Numbered from the stretch's first letter, positions 33,829 through 44,591 are shown. The stretch is DNA of 45,996 nucleotides from Seminavis robusta (GCA_903772945.1 CAICTM010000835.1:1-45996), one strand, 5' to 3'. Numbers and translations are program-made. The notes: generated by a model not told the origin, from the sequence alone.

Positions 33829-35843
33829 TCACGACGTTTCTGCGACAGCACCTACTACGGCTGCGGATGACGCTGTTGCTGTTGTCCCCTCTTCTCTATC
33901 ATCATCATGAATACGATCCATGACATCCAACCCATACTGTTGGACGCTTCGTTTCCACAGGTCCCCGTGCGGAAAATGCCGCCACACCCAACTGTTCGGT
34001 CCAGGCAGCTGTTGATATAGTTGGATCCATCGATACACAATTCCAGGCAACAAAAAGTACTCCTTCTTCCAGTAGTCTGGATCTTCGCCGCCCATCTTCT
34101 GTCGGTTGTATATGCTACCCTTTGGAAGTTTGTAGCGTTGTCCCGGAAACCTGGGACCAGCGACAAAGGTAAAGTTGCTCGTCATGTTCAAACCAGTCGT
34201 ATCCCAAACGAGTTTGAGAAACTGTTTGGTTCGATCATACCCAACGCCTGCGTACATAAAGTAGCAACGGAGTGTGAGCATGTATCGTACCGTACATCAG
34301 CAGGCACAGATCTATCCGAGCAAATACTGCTAATCTACCCAAAACGAAACGCACCTTTGGGGATGGTCCCCGAATAGTCACACGGTTCAATGGTAGGATG
34401 ACTGCCAATCCACCATTCCGCCGCGTATCGATCCAACCCGAGAAAGGGAGGTTCTTGCGGATACTGCGTGTATCCGAATGTTCCGTATTTGACCGACTGC
34501 ACCCACGCTTTGGTGACAATCTCGGTCATGTTGGGTTCAAAGTACCGTGGCTCCATGAGTTGTTGCACGTATCCACACGTGGCCGTCCAGACATTGCCCG
34601 CCATGAACAGACCGCGATCAAATGTAAAGTAGAGACCGCAGACGTTGCAATTGTCGTAATTCTTTTGTTTGCTCGGCCAGCAATCCTCCTTCATGACGGC
34701 GTGGGTCATGAGTCGACGCCACTGTTCATTGAGTGGAGATGGATGATGCGATCCCTTGTTGTGCAGATACCCTATTCGATAGTCGGCCGGTTGCTGTTGA
34801 CAAAAGTCATTCACCATTTGCAGCGTGAGTTCTTCTCGACCAACATCGTAGTGCTGTAGTCGACGACATTCCAGTTTGGTTTCGGTACACCAGTTGTGCA
34901 TCTTTTCGGGCAGTAGAGCATGGCGGTCACCGATGGTGGTGTACAAGAGCAAAACTTGCTTGCCTGGCGGCGTATAACTGGCAATTTGTTGGAGCTGTTC
35001 GCGGATAATTCGCAGTGCTTCGGAAGGATCTGGTTGCGGGAGGTAAATGTGGTAGAACAGAACCATGGTGGAATCATCATTCTTGTCTACCTGAGGGAAT
35101 CGTATCTGAGCATGCCGTTGGACTCGGACAGTTCTTCTGCTGTTTTCATCATTATTTGTTGTTGTACCGCCAATAACATTCGTGCTAGTTGTCATCTTTT
35201 CGAGGATTTTGCTATCGAGTTGCCTCCAGCCCTGAGGTACCTTGATTTGATCCAGTTGCTGTTCAATCTCGGAAGCTTCCATCTTGAGGCGCAAGTAGAA
35301 CAAGCCAATCGTGTAGATCATGAGCAGCAGAACCAATATGATTCCATACAAATGAGAATGGCCCGTTTTCTTGCTGTTGTTTTGTGACGCTTTTCCAAAG
35401 GAAGCAGGAGTAGTAATGGTGCTACCGGTAGTGGCGCTAGTATGGCTGCTTTTGCTGTCCTTTTGACTCTTTTGAGGATATCGATCTTTCTTGTTGCCGC
35501 GGCGCAATCGCCGAGCCATCGTAATTGGTGGCTGTAGTTGTGGCGGTGGTGATGTGGATTGGACGACCTCGTAATTATTGCTTGAAACGACTGGTCGATG
35601 CAAAGAGGTGGGAGAGCTGGAAACACTGGATGTGGGTGAACATGTTGGTGTATCTCTTATATCACTTCCCAGAGAGGCATAGTCCCGCTTTACAAATATA
35701 CTTTTGATCCCATTGTCCATTGTGGCATCTGGCAAAAATGAGATTTCCTTTGGACCCGATTCTTCGTCATCTAGAACACTCCTCCCCAAGCTTGAAATGG
35801 GGCTGACTTCTACTTGCCGTTCATCACTTCCAGAAATGATCAT
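33829..35843 (-). CDS. Type II membrane glycosyltransferase-like protein 2
   Basis: Two exons on the minus strand: 35843-34355 and 34247-33829, with a 107-nt GT-AG intron at 34354-34248 (635 aa). The splice joins TIPKG to VGYDRTKQF. A long Ser/Thr-rich cytosolic N-terminus is followed by a signal anchor (about 172-192, GIILVLLLMIYTIGLFYL) and a luminal domain. Shared blocks with the protein at 20645 are VLFYHIYLPQ, ALRIIREQLQQI, GYLHNKGSHH, PLNEQWRRLM, CNVCGLYFTFDRGLFMAGN, GLDRYAAEWWIGSHP, EYFLLPGIVYRWIQLYQQ and SWVWRHFPHG. The paralogue has no intron, so one was gained or lost. Likely a Golgi enzyme; acceptor and donor unknown. It is divergent from the knottin-like gene at 36185, 341 bp away. 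Confidence 0.8.
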
Positions 35844-36184
35844 GATGCATGAAGTTGACTTATATCAATGATGGGGCTACAATTAGCAAGTCGTCTAGTT
35901 ACTACTACTCTTAGGCTGCGGAGCGGCGGTTTGCGAAAGAAAATGAAATGAGCATCCACAAGACCAAATCCGTTGGGTTTGCAAAAAGTTGGCCAGATGT
36001 TGCAGTCTCTCCTGCACGCATGCAGAACGTGCATGAAAACAATAATCCTTATCCCTCGCATTAACCCCAGCACTATAGGACATGTACAACCATTCGATTC
36101 CCACTGTGCGGTGTCTGTCACAGAGAGAGGTTCGAACTTCGAAGATCCCCATTTCAACAAAAACAACGCTAAAGACTGACAACC
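35844..36184. promoter_or_regulatory. Divergent promoter region
   Basis: A 341-bp gap between the start codons of glycosyltransferase-like gene 2 (-) and the first knottin-like gene (+). Both promoters and 5' UTRs must lie here, by position only. No TATA box or paired motif is obvious. Confidence 0.5.
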
Positions 36185-36574
36185 ATGAGATCCTCCCTGT
36201 TGTGGCTTGTCCTCTTTCTGGTATCAGGAGCTCATGGCGCCTGTTCCGGTGAGTTTGAGAACTGCGTCGTGTCGCGAGATTGCTGTGGCAACCACCTCTC
36301 TTGTGAAACAGGAAATTGGGCGGTGACTACCGACAGCACCTGCTTGTCCGAACGGTCCGTGCTATTGGAAGCACTGCCAAGAGAGGAAAAACTGGATTTG
36401 CTGGTTCAGTTTTACAGCAATCTTCATTTTGAAGAAAGACGAAAATCTAAAGAGGAAGTGGAGAAATTATTTGACAAAAACAGTCGGTCCTTTGCCAAAT
36501 TGGTGTCCCGAATTGAAAAGCACTATAAAATGCCTGTATCCACCATTGAGAGGACAGGAAAGGAGGAGTTGTGA
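36185..36574 (+). CDS. Small secreted protein with knottin-like cysteines, copy 1
   Basis: 129 aa, no intron. MRSSLLWLVLFLVSGAHG is a clear signal peptide. The mature N-terminus carries C-x6-C-x5-C-C-x5-C-x12-C, the six-cysteine spacing of inhibitor-cystine-knot (knottin) folds. A helical region follows (ALPREEKLDLLVQFYSNLHFEERRKSKEEVEKLFD...), rich in charged residues, closing with SRIEKHYKMPVSTIE. The second copy at 37050 shares the same plan, so the gene is real and under constraint at the cysteines. Knottins have many roles (inhibitors, binding proteins, signals, defence peptides); nothing here picks one. The cystine-knot assignment is from spacing only. Confidence 0.75.
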   Translation: MRSSLLWLVLFLVSGAHGACSGEFENCVVSRDCCGNHLSCETGNWAVTTDSTCLSERSVLLEALPREEKLDLLVQFYSNLHFEERRKSKEEVEKLFDKNSRSFAKLVSRIEKHYKMPVSTIERTGKEEL

Positions 36575-37049
36575 AAGTGATGGAAAATTGAAGAACAACA
36601 GAGGTAGTAGACAATTTGTGAATAATGGAGAATGATCAAGATGGAAAACTGTACATGTAGGTAGGACTTCTTTCATTGATCCAAATGAAGTTGCATGTTC
36701 ACTGGGAGTGCAAATTATACTAATAGCCGTAGCTACATCTAACTGGCAAGATAGAAATAGACCTAATATTCTAGCTAGGTCCGTTTCAAGTTCGTACGAT
36801 ACTCTAGCTGGCTAGCGGTACCATACCGTATGATACGCGATGACACCGAGAGAGGATTGTGAGAAGCGACGAAAATGGCCCTTAGGGATGGGGATATAAT
36901 TACGGTACCGCTATGCCAGGTCCCGGTCCCCAAAGATCCCGAGCATCACTTTGTTTTCCCCTTTTCCACGGAAGTGCATGCTTTGACGACGACGTTCCTC
37001 CGCCCCCCCTATTGTCCAAACTCATGGTTCACTGACGCCCGAGACGATG
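36575..37049. other. Spacer between the knottin-like genes
   Basis: A 475-bp promoter/UTR region. An out-of-frame ATG at 36875 opens an 84-codon frame running into gene 2 (to 37129). If transcribed it would act as an overlapping upstream frame; its sequence has no recognisable features. Confidence 0.4.
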
Positions 37050-37451
37050 ATGAGATCCTTTCTGCTGCTGCTCTTGACGGTGGTGCCACAAGTGGTACCA
37101 GCTCTTCGCGGTGCCGCCTGTTCCAATGAATTTGATGCTTGCCATGTTGAGACAGACTGTTGTAAGGGTTTCTCCTGTATCATATTGGAACAAGATGAGT
37201 ATGTCATCCGGAGCAATTGCTTGTCGAAACGATCCGCTCAATTGGAAGCTCTGCCAAGAGACCAAAAAATTGAGTTGTTGGTTGAGTTCTACGACACTGT
37301 GCCCGATGTAGCAAAACGAAAATCCAGAGAACAAGTAGAGAAATTTGTCGATGACCACGTTCGGTCGTTTTCCCGCATTGTCTGGTGGCTCGAACGCCAC
37401 TACAAAATACCAGTAGCCACCATGAAGTATATAGAAGCACCAGAGTTGTAG
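37050..37451 (+). CDS. Small secreted protein with knottin-like cysteines, copy 2
   Basis: 133 aa from ATG 37050, chosen because MRSFLLLLLTV matches MRSSLL of copy 1; ATG 37047 is also in frame. The signal peptide is followed by C-x6-C-x5-C-C-x4-C-x13-C, then the shared helical block (LEALPRDQKIELLVEFYDT, KRKSREQVEKFVDDHVRSFSRIVWWLERHYKIPVATM). Identity with copy 1 is highest in LEALPR, KRKS and the HYKxPV end. Tandem duplication of a secreted Cys-rich protein often marks fast-evolving extracellular functions. Function unknown. Confidence 0.75.
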   Translation: MRSFLLLLLTVVPQVVPALRGAACSNEFDACHVETDCCKGFSCIILEQDEYVIRSNCLSKRSAQLEALPRDQKIELLVEFYDTVPDVAKRKSREQVEKFVDDHVRSFSRIVWWLERHYKIPVATMKYIEAPEL

Positions 37452-38032
37452 ACTGACCAAGTCTCAGACGATGCTGTAGAACAGCATCAAAATGAAGAAT
37501 TGGGAACTGTGTGACAGAAAATGGCTGAGTAGCAGTTTTTCTGGTCTTGATTGCAATCTTTGGAGGATGCAAGCTGGTACCGGCCTAGAATAGATGATTG
37601 TACGGGTATTCCAAGAGACGAACATGCTCCTTGGCATGGTAATGCGATAGAATGATTCAATTTCAATTGACAGGACTTCATTTAGGTTGGGATTGCAATG
37701 GTTGTAACGGCCCAGTCAACTAGTTTGGGTCAATTGCCTTGTCCACCATCGAGAGAGAGAGAGAGATACAGCTACTCTTGCTTGGGTTTTTGAATGATAT
37801 ACATGTACATGCAGGGCCATGACCATTGCCCATGGCTGGCTCTAGCTAGCAGTTGCACTACACAATGTATCGTACGGCCAGTCCTGAGGGGGCCTTCGTT
37901 TGTAAGTACCTGGTAGCTCAGTTGGCATCTACGGCAAACCTACCCATTCGAGATCTTCAACCTCCTCGAACGCAAACGGACTCTTCAAACCTCTCAAGCT
38001 ACAAGTAGACAGGTTTCTATAGATAAGGTAGT
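37452..38032. other. Intergenic spacer
   Basis: A 581-bp gap with no supported gene. It contains a GAGAGAGAGAGAGA run (about 37751) and a tRNA D-arm-like string near 37910 that does not fold into a full tRNA. Confidence 0.4.
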
Positions 38033-40102
38033 TTAAGCATCGGTGGCAGCCCGCTTTCTTCGGGGCTTGGTCACCTTGGCATTTGTCTTTTTCTTCTCCT
38101 TGGGCTGAGGTTTGGGGGGTGGAACGGAGAACTTGGCACCCTTTTTCTTCTTCTTGGCTTGATCCTCCTCGGTGTCCTTGTTGTCGTCGTCCTCCTCATC
38201 TCCGCCCTTGCGCTTCTTGCCAAGAACCTTCTTGTTTTTCTTTTTCTTCTTCTTGCTGCTCGCCTTGTCATTGTTTGTGGGAACTGCTGCTTTCTCCTCG
38301 TTTTCTTCTTCTGGCTCCAAGGTGTCTTCCGGCTTGCGGTCACTGAGTTTGATAATCTTGGCAACGTAGAATCCATCCATGTTGTGCACGTGAGGATAGA
38401 ATCGTCGAGTGAGTGCCAAAGAGGGATGGAACCGTTGTTGTTGGTATCGAACAAATCCAGGTTTGCCTGATTGGTTGATCAAGGCAAGTGACGAAAGGAT
38501 AATGAGTGTCAGCACAACAAAACAGAGGATACTGTCCTGTCAACCCTCACAGATAAGCTACGTACCAAACTCCAACCCGGTCTCGACAATCTTAATGTCT
38601 CGCTTTTGCAACGCATAATTGACGACTTCTTCATTCTCATAGACAGCGACACTACAGGTCGAATAGACCATGGTTCCACTGTCACTGCTGCTCTTCTTAT
38701 CGCATCCCGGCCTATACACTTTGAGGGCATCAATCGCCGCCAAGATCAATTCCTTTTGCAAATGAGCACAATTCTTGATATCTTCAATCGTCCGTTGCAC
38801 CTTGACGGATGGATCGCGACTAATGACACCCAACCCAGAACAGGGTGCATCCAACAAAATCCGATCGAATCGTTGGGGATATTTCTTTCCCAATTGTCGT
38901 CCATCGTGACAACACGTCATGGCATTGTGAACTCCCAATCGATGAAGATTAGCGACCGTAGCTTTTTGTCGTTCCGCTTTCAAGTCATTGGCGACAATGA
39001 CACCGGTATTGCGCATCAATTGGGCCATGTACGAGGTTTTGCCTCCCGGCGCGGCCGAAACATCCAAAATGCGTTCTTTGGGTTGCGGATCCAATGCCAA
39101 TATAGGACACATACTGGCGGCACTTTGCAACATGTACAATCCGCCCAAATATTCCGGTGTGGCACCAATCGGGACGGGCGATTCGACAATTTTCAGCCCC
39201 ACTTTACTCCAACGCGCTAGTGGATCGAGTGTGACACCGCGTTTCATGAGGGATGCCGCCAAATCTTTGCGCCGCGCTTTGAGTGTATTGGTGCGAATGA
39301 CCAATGGACGGGGTCGATCCGATGCTTGCAAGAATTCCATGGCTTCGGGGGGTGAAAACATGGTACAAAAGTAGCGGACCAATTCGGGAATGTATCCGTG
39401 CAATTCGGCCGCAAAGCGGACCAACCAATCGATATAATCGGCGCGACTCTTGCCGTGTTCACGGCGTTCTTGAAATTCCGACAGGACGTAAAGAATTTGG
39501 GTAATGTGCGACTGTAACTCGGAGGGTGCCACGAGCCGATCGGTGGCTTCCGTATCCCATTCATCGGCTGTGGGCAACTGGTAGACTTGCGTGTCGTGAT
39601 CAATGGTCCGTTGGAGTTCGGCCGCTGCTTCTTCTTGTTCTGCCAAGAGTTCCTCGTCCAGTTGTTGCGCTTGGCGTTCCACTTCTAGTAGTTCGTCGTC
39701 ACTGTCGTCGTCGTCTTGCTCTTTGTCATCTTCCTCATCGTCATCGTCAGAGGACAAGAGCTGCTCCTTTTTCTTTTTGGGTTTCAACCATTTCGCATTT
39801 TCATCCGTAAACTCTTTTGGGCTAGTATCTTCTTCTTCACTCCCACTGTCATCAGCCTTAATGCTCTTTGGCTCATCTCCACTCACAGAAGACTCTTCTT
39901 GCGAGTCACTGCCACTGTCATCAGAAGAGGAGGAAACTTCTTTTTGTTTCTTAGCTTGTTTCTTAGCTACTGGACGTTTGCTCTTGGGCTTTTCTTGCTC
40001 GACTTCTTCTTCATCACTGTCAGGACGAGCAACTACCTTCTTCTTGGGAGCCACTTCCTTCCTGGGAGTACTCTTTCTCTTCTTGCTGTTCTTAGCCACC
40101 AT
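38033..40102 (-). CDS. NOP2: NOP2-type rRNA (cytosine-C5)-methyltransferase
   Basis: Two exons on the minus strand: 40102-38566 and 38466-38033, with a 99-nt GT-AG intron (656 aa). The ATG at 40102 opens [11 protein letters not shown]; frames upstream lack support. The Lys-, Ser- and Asp/Glu-rich N-terminus (about 1-150) is typical of nucleolar NOP2. The catalytic domain has [13 protein letters not shown] (SAM site, about 345-357), [10 protein letters not shown] (Cys 421) and YSTCSV (Cys 483, the methyl-transfer cysteine), plus RDPS. The splice restores the NOP2 signature ETGLEFGKPGF, then [28 protein letters not shown]. The basic tail ([21 protein letters not shown]) suits nucleolar localisation. 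In yeast and animals Nop2/NSUN1 methylates large-subunit rRNA and is needed for ribosome assembly. It is divergent from the kelch gene at 41236. Confidence 0.95.
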
Positions 40103-41235
40103 GGTTACTTTTCTTTTTCTGTTTTGCTTGCTTTCAAGGAAATACACTGAGCCAAGGAACGTCAAAACAAACCTGAAATTAGTTTGGGGAGGATTTCGGG
40201 AAGGAAAAAATGAGTGGCGTTGGAGGGATGTGACACTTCGTGCCAACATGACGTGGAATACGGGACCTAAGCTGTGCATGGCACAGCGTGGATTTGACTT
40301 CATCCACTTGGCTTTGGTTGGCTCCTCCAAAGCAATGCATGCAGCACATAAAAGATCTGCCTATCTAGCCAACAGGTTTAGAGCAAGGAAGTTGCATGTA
40401 TCAACGGAAGCCTGCGGGTGGCCAGGATAAGACAAAGAAGAGGTGGAATCTGGGACAGGATTCGTGGGACCAGGGGCAACAAATGGGGGATCAAGGGGGT
40501 GGGATTCACAGAGACACAAATGAGCGGCTTTTAGCTACCGGTACCGTATGACAGCTAGCATTGTCCTATCTAGCTAGGGAAACACGTACAGATGAAAATG
40601 ATGAAATAAATGTGATGATTTGGTGATGAAGATGATGAATCCTGATGAATTGGATTCCTGGTTTTCCCCAAATGAGGACCTTGTATGCATAGGCGTGGAT
40701 GGAAAGAGAATGAGACCGACGGACAGGTCGAATCTATTCTTCCCCGCACACGGTGGCTCTGTTTGAGTCCAGATCCATGTGATTGTTTCTTCCTGTGACA
40801 GGTGCCTCAGCCGAGCACTGGAAAAGATATTCCGAGCTAGCGGTAGCCACCTTGAAACCCTATGACTTACTATGCATAGCTGTACCTATGCATATGAATA
40901 TACATATGCATATGATAGCTATAATGCTCTAGATCTGGAGATTGAAACATACATACCGTATGCATAAGTACCGTATAGGTAGGTGAAAAGAGAACGGGAG
41001 GTTCAGGGAGTCAGTCAGCAAGAGCGTTGACCTCCAATCAAGCACAGCGTGGAAAATTGTCTGGTGTTCAACGTCGTGCCAACCGCTGGTTCCCACATGG
41101 CTTGTGCATCTGCGGCGGGGTCAAATTCCATCCGCCATATGCATAGTTGCTGTCTTCCAAGACAAGTCAACTCCTGGCTGACCAAGCACTCCGTCCATTG
41201 CGTCCTCCAAACCTGCGAGAACAATCTAGACCACC
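40103..41235. promoter_or_regulatory. Divergent intergenic region NOP2 / kelch gene
   Basis: A 1.1-kb gap between divergent start codons. A perfect 10-bp inverted repeat, TATGCATATG/CATATGCATA, with a 6-bp spacer lies at 40887-40912; other TATGCATA copies lie near 40871 and 40965. A GATGA-rich stretch is at about 40590-40650. No gene is supported. Regulatory function is by position only. Confidence 0.45.
40887..40912. repeat. Perfect inverted repeat in divergent promoter region
   Basis: TATGCATATG (40887-40896), AATATA spacer, CATATGCATA (40903-40912). Could be a dimeric transcription-factor site or a cruciform; no evidence decides. Confidence 0.6.
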
Positions 41236-42459
41236 ATGGAAACGCCCACATCATTGACTTTGGAAGATGTCCTGGCATTCGATTGGTTTCTCGCTGTAGC
41301 TGGATCATTCCTCTCCTTTGCAGACTTGCAACACCTAAGCTCCACCAGCAAAAAGTGCCGCGGTGGAGTTTTTGCAGGTATCAATGCCTGGCCAAGGAAT
41401 GGCAAGGATCTCTTTTGGACTTGTCAGCGAGTGAAACCACCCAAGGTGCTGGTCATGGGAGTGCATTGCCGTGCTCAGAGCCCTGCCAGTTCTATTCTGC
41501 AGTTTTCATTTGGAAAATTAGCATTTGACACTAGCAAAGCACAAGTGGTAGAGGCATGGAGTGAATTGTATCGACTACCAGCTCCACTCGAGCCCCCGAC
41601 TGCTCCTAAACTTTGTGCTGCCGATGAGAGTGGATCTAAAATCTTTCTTTGTGGTGGAGGCTTCTTTGGCTGCGAGGCCGCTCTCCTTGACGTCCAAAGT
41701 CGTTCTTGGACCACACTTCCCAACATGCCAAGCCATAAACCTAACGCAGGCAGCTGTCGGCTTGGGTCAAGGATCTACATCGTTGGCGGTCAAATAGATT
41801 ACGCCAATCACGGGGCCCTTAGGATTGACCAGACGGTACATTGTTTTGACTTGGTAGCGCAGGAATGGGTGGATTCGGGCATTCCAGCGTTCCCTGGTCG
41901 TGCATACATGCAATCTGCAGTGATCGCCAGAGACGACCATACCATTGTGGTTGCTGGCGGCCGAATGCTTTCTCAAACCCAACTGTTCATGCCGTGCCGA
42001 GAAGTGTACTCCTTGGACGTCGAGTCGGGTGTTTGGACTAGATTGGTGGATTTGCCTGAGAGTGATGATGCTGCTGAAAAGATATCATGTCATGGTTTCT
42101 TGTGGAAGCGTGCTAGCACTGAATCAACAACCTGTGTGGTAGCCCGTGGTTCGCAGACCGTACAGTTGCTTCCCAACGGCCAATGGGAGGCCCTTCCAAG
42201 CTTCCGCCAGGAGAAGAGCGATTCTTGTGTGGCATGCATTGGTGATGCCCTTGTTTCCTTTTCAAGTAACGGTCATGAACTCGTGCACCTTGAAACAGGA
42301 TTGCAATGCGATCTGTCGCCACAACATGATGAAAACGATGATATCGTGATGGCAGATGGTATGAAGCTGGTGGATACTAAAGAGCAGCCATTCTTTGCGA
42401 GACTAGAGTGCCTCAACAAGATTGTACCGGTCTATTCAAAGAACCAAGGAAATGTGTGA
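41236..42459 (+). CDS. Kelch-repeat protein, possibly F-box-like
   Basis: Intronless, 407 aa, ATG in the context CCACCATGG. Residues about 8-45 (LEDVLAFDWFLAVAGSFLSFADLQHLSSTSKKC) resemble a degenerate F-box. From about 130 on there are kelch blades: GGGFFGCEAALLDVQSRSWTTLPNMP, GSRIYIVGGQ with CFDLVAQEWVDSG, TIVVAGGR with YSLDVESGVWTRLVDLP, and a weak one at VQLLPNGQWEALPSF. The blades form a beta-propeller used for protein binding; with an F-box the protein would be a substrate receptor of an SCF ligase. The F-box part is uncertain. Partner unknown. Confidence 0.75.
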   Translation: METPTSLTLEDVLAFDWFLAVAGSFLSFADLQHLSSTSKKCRGGVFAGINAWPRNGKDLFWTCQRVKPPKVLVMGVHCRAQSPASSILQFSFGKLAFDTSKAQVVEAWSELYRLPAPLEPPTAPKLCAADESGSKIFLCGGGFFGCEAALLDVQSRSWTTLPNMPSHKPNAGSCRLGSRIYIVGGQIDYANHGALRIDQTVHCFDLVAQEWVDSGIPAFPGRAYMQSAVIARDDHTIVVAGGRMLSQTQLFMPCREVYSLDVESGVWTRLVDLPESDDAAEKISCHGFLWKRASTESTTCVVARGSQTVQLLPNGQWEALPSFRQEKSDSCVACIGDALVSFSSNGHELVHLETGLQCDLSPQHDENDDIVMADGMKLVDTKEQPFFARLECLNKIVPVYSKNQGNV

Positions 42460-42788
42460 GCAATGGATCCACATCAGTTTGGTGGTTTGGTCAAGTCGTG
42501 TTTATACCCCGGCGCTTCTTGCCTGAATCTTCTTGGGTTCTCTGTTCGAGTGGGTCTGTCCCTGGTTCGAAGCCTCTTCCACCTTGATCAATGCACGGAA
42601 GTATGACCTAGTGCGGCATCCAAAGATCCGTTCGCAGCAGCAGTTGCTGGAGAAGTCTATGTGTTTCTCACTCCGTAACTAGCGACACTTTCTATTTTCA
42701 CCTGCGAGTCGCAGGACAACTATAACTACTATCATTCACTTTTAAAACACTCGTAGAAACGGCTACAAGTGGCTGGCTCTTTGTGCTG
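42460..42788. other. Convergent intergenic spacer
   Basis: A 329-bp gap between the 3' ends of the kelch gene and the six-hairpin glycosidase gene. Nothing recognisable is present. Confidence 0.4.
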
Positions 42789-44591
42789 CTATCCATCCTG
42801 TTTCAGGACCATCTCAATCTTTTGGTGGCCGACCGCATCTGCCGCCAGGAATGGCTTGTCTTGTGGCTTCCCATTAATGGCAAACGTGTCCACCACGGTT
42901 CCATGACCCGTAATGTGCAGGGTCAAGAGTGCCCTCCGGTATCTCAAATTCTCCAACGTCATGACCTGCTCTTCCGTGGTGCTAGTAGTATTGGTGGATT
43001 GAGCTGGCACAACGGGCCGAAACAAAATCCCATCGACTTGCAATTCCATTCCAAACAATCCATGCAATATCATGCCCAAGTATCCGGCACTGCTCCACAA
43101 TTGTCGTCGTCGTTTCCACATGTACGTTCCATCCAATTGATAAAACTCGGCAAATGTGGGTTGATCTTGCGTTCCAGTGGTGTCTGTTTCCATGGGTGCC
43201 GAGTTCATGGCCAGTCCGACGAGACTATCGAGTTCTTGTTGAAAGACGTCGACTTGTTTGTGTCGTGCCGCCGCCAAGGCCCAATATCCCTGTACAAAGG
43301 GCCAAATCCGACCATTGTGATAATAACTGGCATAATCTTTGGGTTTTTCACGGTGCAAATCAAATTGCGGCCAGAGACACGGAATTCCATGCGGCGTCCG
43401 ATGAACACTTTCAAACAAGCGTCGAATGCGGGTCTGGTTGGATTCCAAGTTGGGTGCCAACAAGAGCAGTGATTCTCCCAGTCCTTCCATTTTGGGATGA
43501 AGCGTGCCATTGGCTTCTTCGTAGTACGCATAATAGCCGTGGTCTTCCAACCAAAGGCGGGATCGAATGGCCTTGCGCAAATGCTTGGCTTTGGTTTGCA
43601 ATTGTTGTGAATTGGTTTTGTCTTTTTTGCCAGGGTGTAATACTTGTTCCATTTGTGCCGCCAACGTGTATCCATTGTAATAGAGTACATTGGTGGAGAG
43701 TGCCTTGGTGGCTCCCACTTTGGGTCCACTGAATCGGTATTCGGTGGGATAGGCACTATTGGATTCCATAAAACTGGAACATCCGCGAAAGAGCCCGGTG
43801 GTATTGTCATAGACTTCCAATTCAGCCCATGTGAGTGTGGAGCGTGTCATATTATAGGCCCATTCTAAAAATGTGGTATTGCCAGTCGCCAAAAACAAAC
43901 TCCAGGCACCCTGCGCACCGACAATGGCATCGCTCAGATAGGGCCAACCGTTAAAATGGCCACAGACATCTTGCAGCCACGTCGTCGTGCCCAATATGTT
44001 ACTGTCAAGTGTGTGTTGATGGCCATCCTTATCGTCGTGTGGTTGCGTACACGCTTCGAGCGTGACTTGACTGACTTGTGGATAGAGCAGTGCCAGCCCT
44101 AATTGGACGGCATAGGATGTATCGCGGGTCCACAATTGCGTCCATCCCGCACCGGCCATGAAATTGCCGTTGGCCATGATATTCTCCGACACTTCTGCCA
44201 TGGCCACAAGAAAGGCAGCGTCCCAATGTGCGACACCCGTTGAGAGTGTGACGGGTTTCTTATTGTCATTCATAGTTGCTGGTGGTTCTGTAGCACTAGC
44301 ACTAGCAGAAGTAGTAGTAGAAGAATTTTTCTTTTGACTGGTAGTGGCATGCCCCACCAACAAGACCGTGGAGAGTCCAATGCCGGCCATGGGAAGTAGA
44401 ATCAACACGTAAATTCCCAAAAACTGCACCAGAGGACGTCGTTTCAGTGCGTATCCTCTTGTACTAGAAGTAGTAGTGCTTCCGTCTACTTCCAACACCA
44501 GAGGCTCGGCTTCTTCATCATCACTCCCATGATCCTCTGCATTATGACTGTCATCAGAAACGCTGCTACTGTTGTTAGTGTTGTCCTTCAT
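42789..44591 (-). CDS. Type II membrane six-hairpin glycosidase-like protein
   Basis: Intronless, 600 aa, minus strand. An acidic cytosolic N-terminus precedes one signal anchor (about 55-80, FLGIYVLILLPMAGIGLSTVLLV) and a Ser/Thr linker. The luminal domain has the character of (alpha/alpha)6-barrel glycosidases such as GH63- or glycogen-debranching-type enzymes: AGWTQLWTRDTSYAVQLGLALLYP, SDAIVGAQGAWSLFLATGN, a GCSSFMESNSAYPTEYR block, YYHNGRIWPFVQGYWALAAAR, FAEFYQLDGTYM and QLWSSAGYLGMILHGLFGMEL. Conserved acids in WTRD, ESNS and FAEFY may include the catalytic pair; I cannot assign them. It is probably resident in ER or Golgi and trims or processes glycans. It does not match a single GH family well enough for me to name it. 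Confidence 0.75.
   Translation of the reverse strand: MKDNTNNSSSVSDDSHNAEDHGSDDEEAEPLVLEVDGSTTTSSTRGYALKRRPLVQFLGIYVLILLPMAGIGLSTVLLVGHATTSQKKNSSTTTSASASATEPPATMNDNKKPVTLSTGVAHWDAAFLVAMAEVSENIMANGNFMAGAGWTQLWTRDTSYAVQLGLALLYPQVSQVTLEACTQPHDDKDGHQHTLDSNILGTTTWLQDVCGHFNGWPYLSDAIVGAQGAWSLFLATGNTTFLEWAYNMTRSTLTWAELEVYDNTTGLFRGCSSFMESNSAYPTEYRFSGPKVGATKALSTNVLYYNGYTLAAQMEQVLHPGKKDKTNSQQLQTKAKHLRKAIRSRLWLEDHGYYAYYEEANGTLHPKMEGLGESLLLLAPNLESNQTRIRRLFESVHRTPHGIPCLWPQFDLHREKPKDYASYYHNGRIWPFVQGYWALAAARHKQVDVFQQELDSLVGLAMNSAPMETDTTGTQDQPTFAEFYQLDGTYMWKRRRQLWSSAGYLGMILHGLFGMELQVDGILFRPVVPAQSTNTTSTTEEQVMTLENLRYRRALLTLHITGHGTVVDTFAINGKPQDKPFLAADAVGHQKIEMVLKQDG

Noticed and set aside
37905..37975. tRNA-like string (GGTAGCTCAGTTGGCAT)
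   Set aside because: It looks like a tRNA D-arm, but GCTC has no matching GAGC, and no anticodon arm, T-arm or acceptor stem can be paired around it.
38083..38470. Plus-strand frames opposite the NOP2 lysine-rich tail
   Set aside because: Low-complexity antisense of AAG codons; the minus-strand frame matches NOP2.
39603..40430. 275-codon plus-strand frame opposite NOP2
   Set aside because: A Ser-rich shadow of the acidic NOP2 N-terminus on the other strand.
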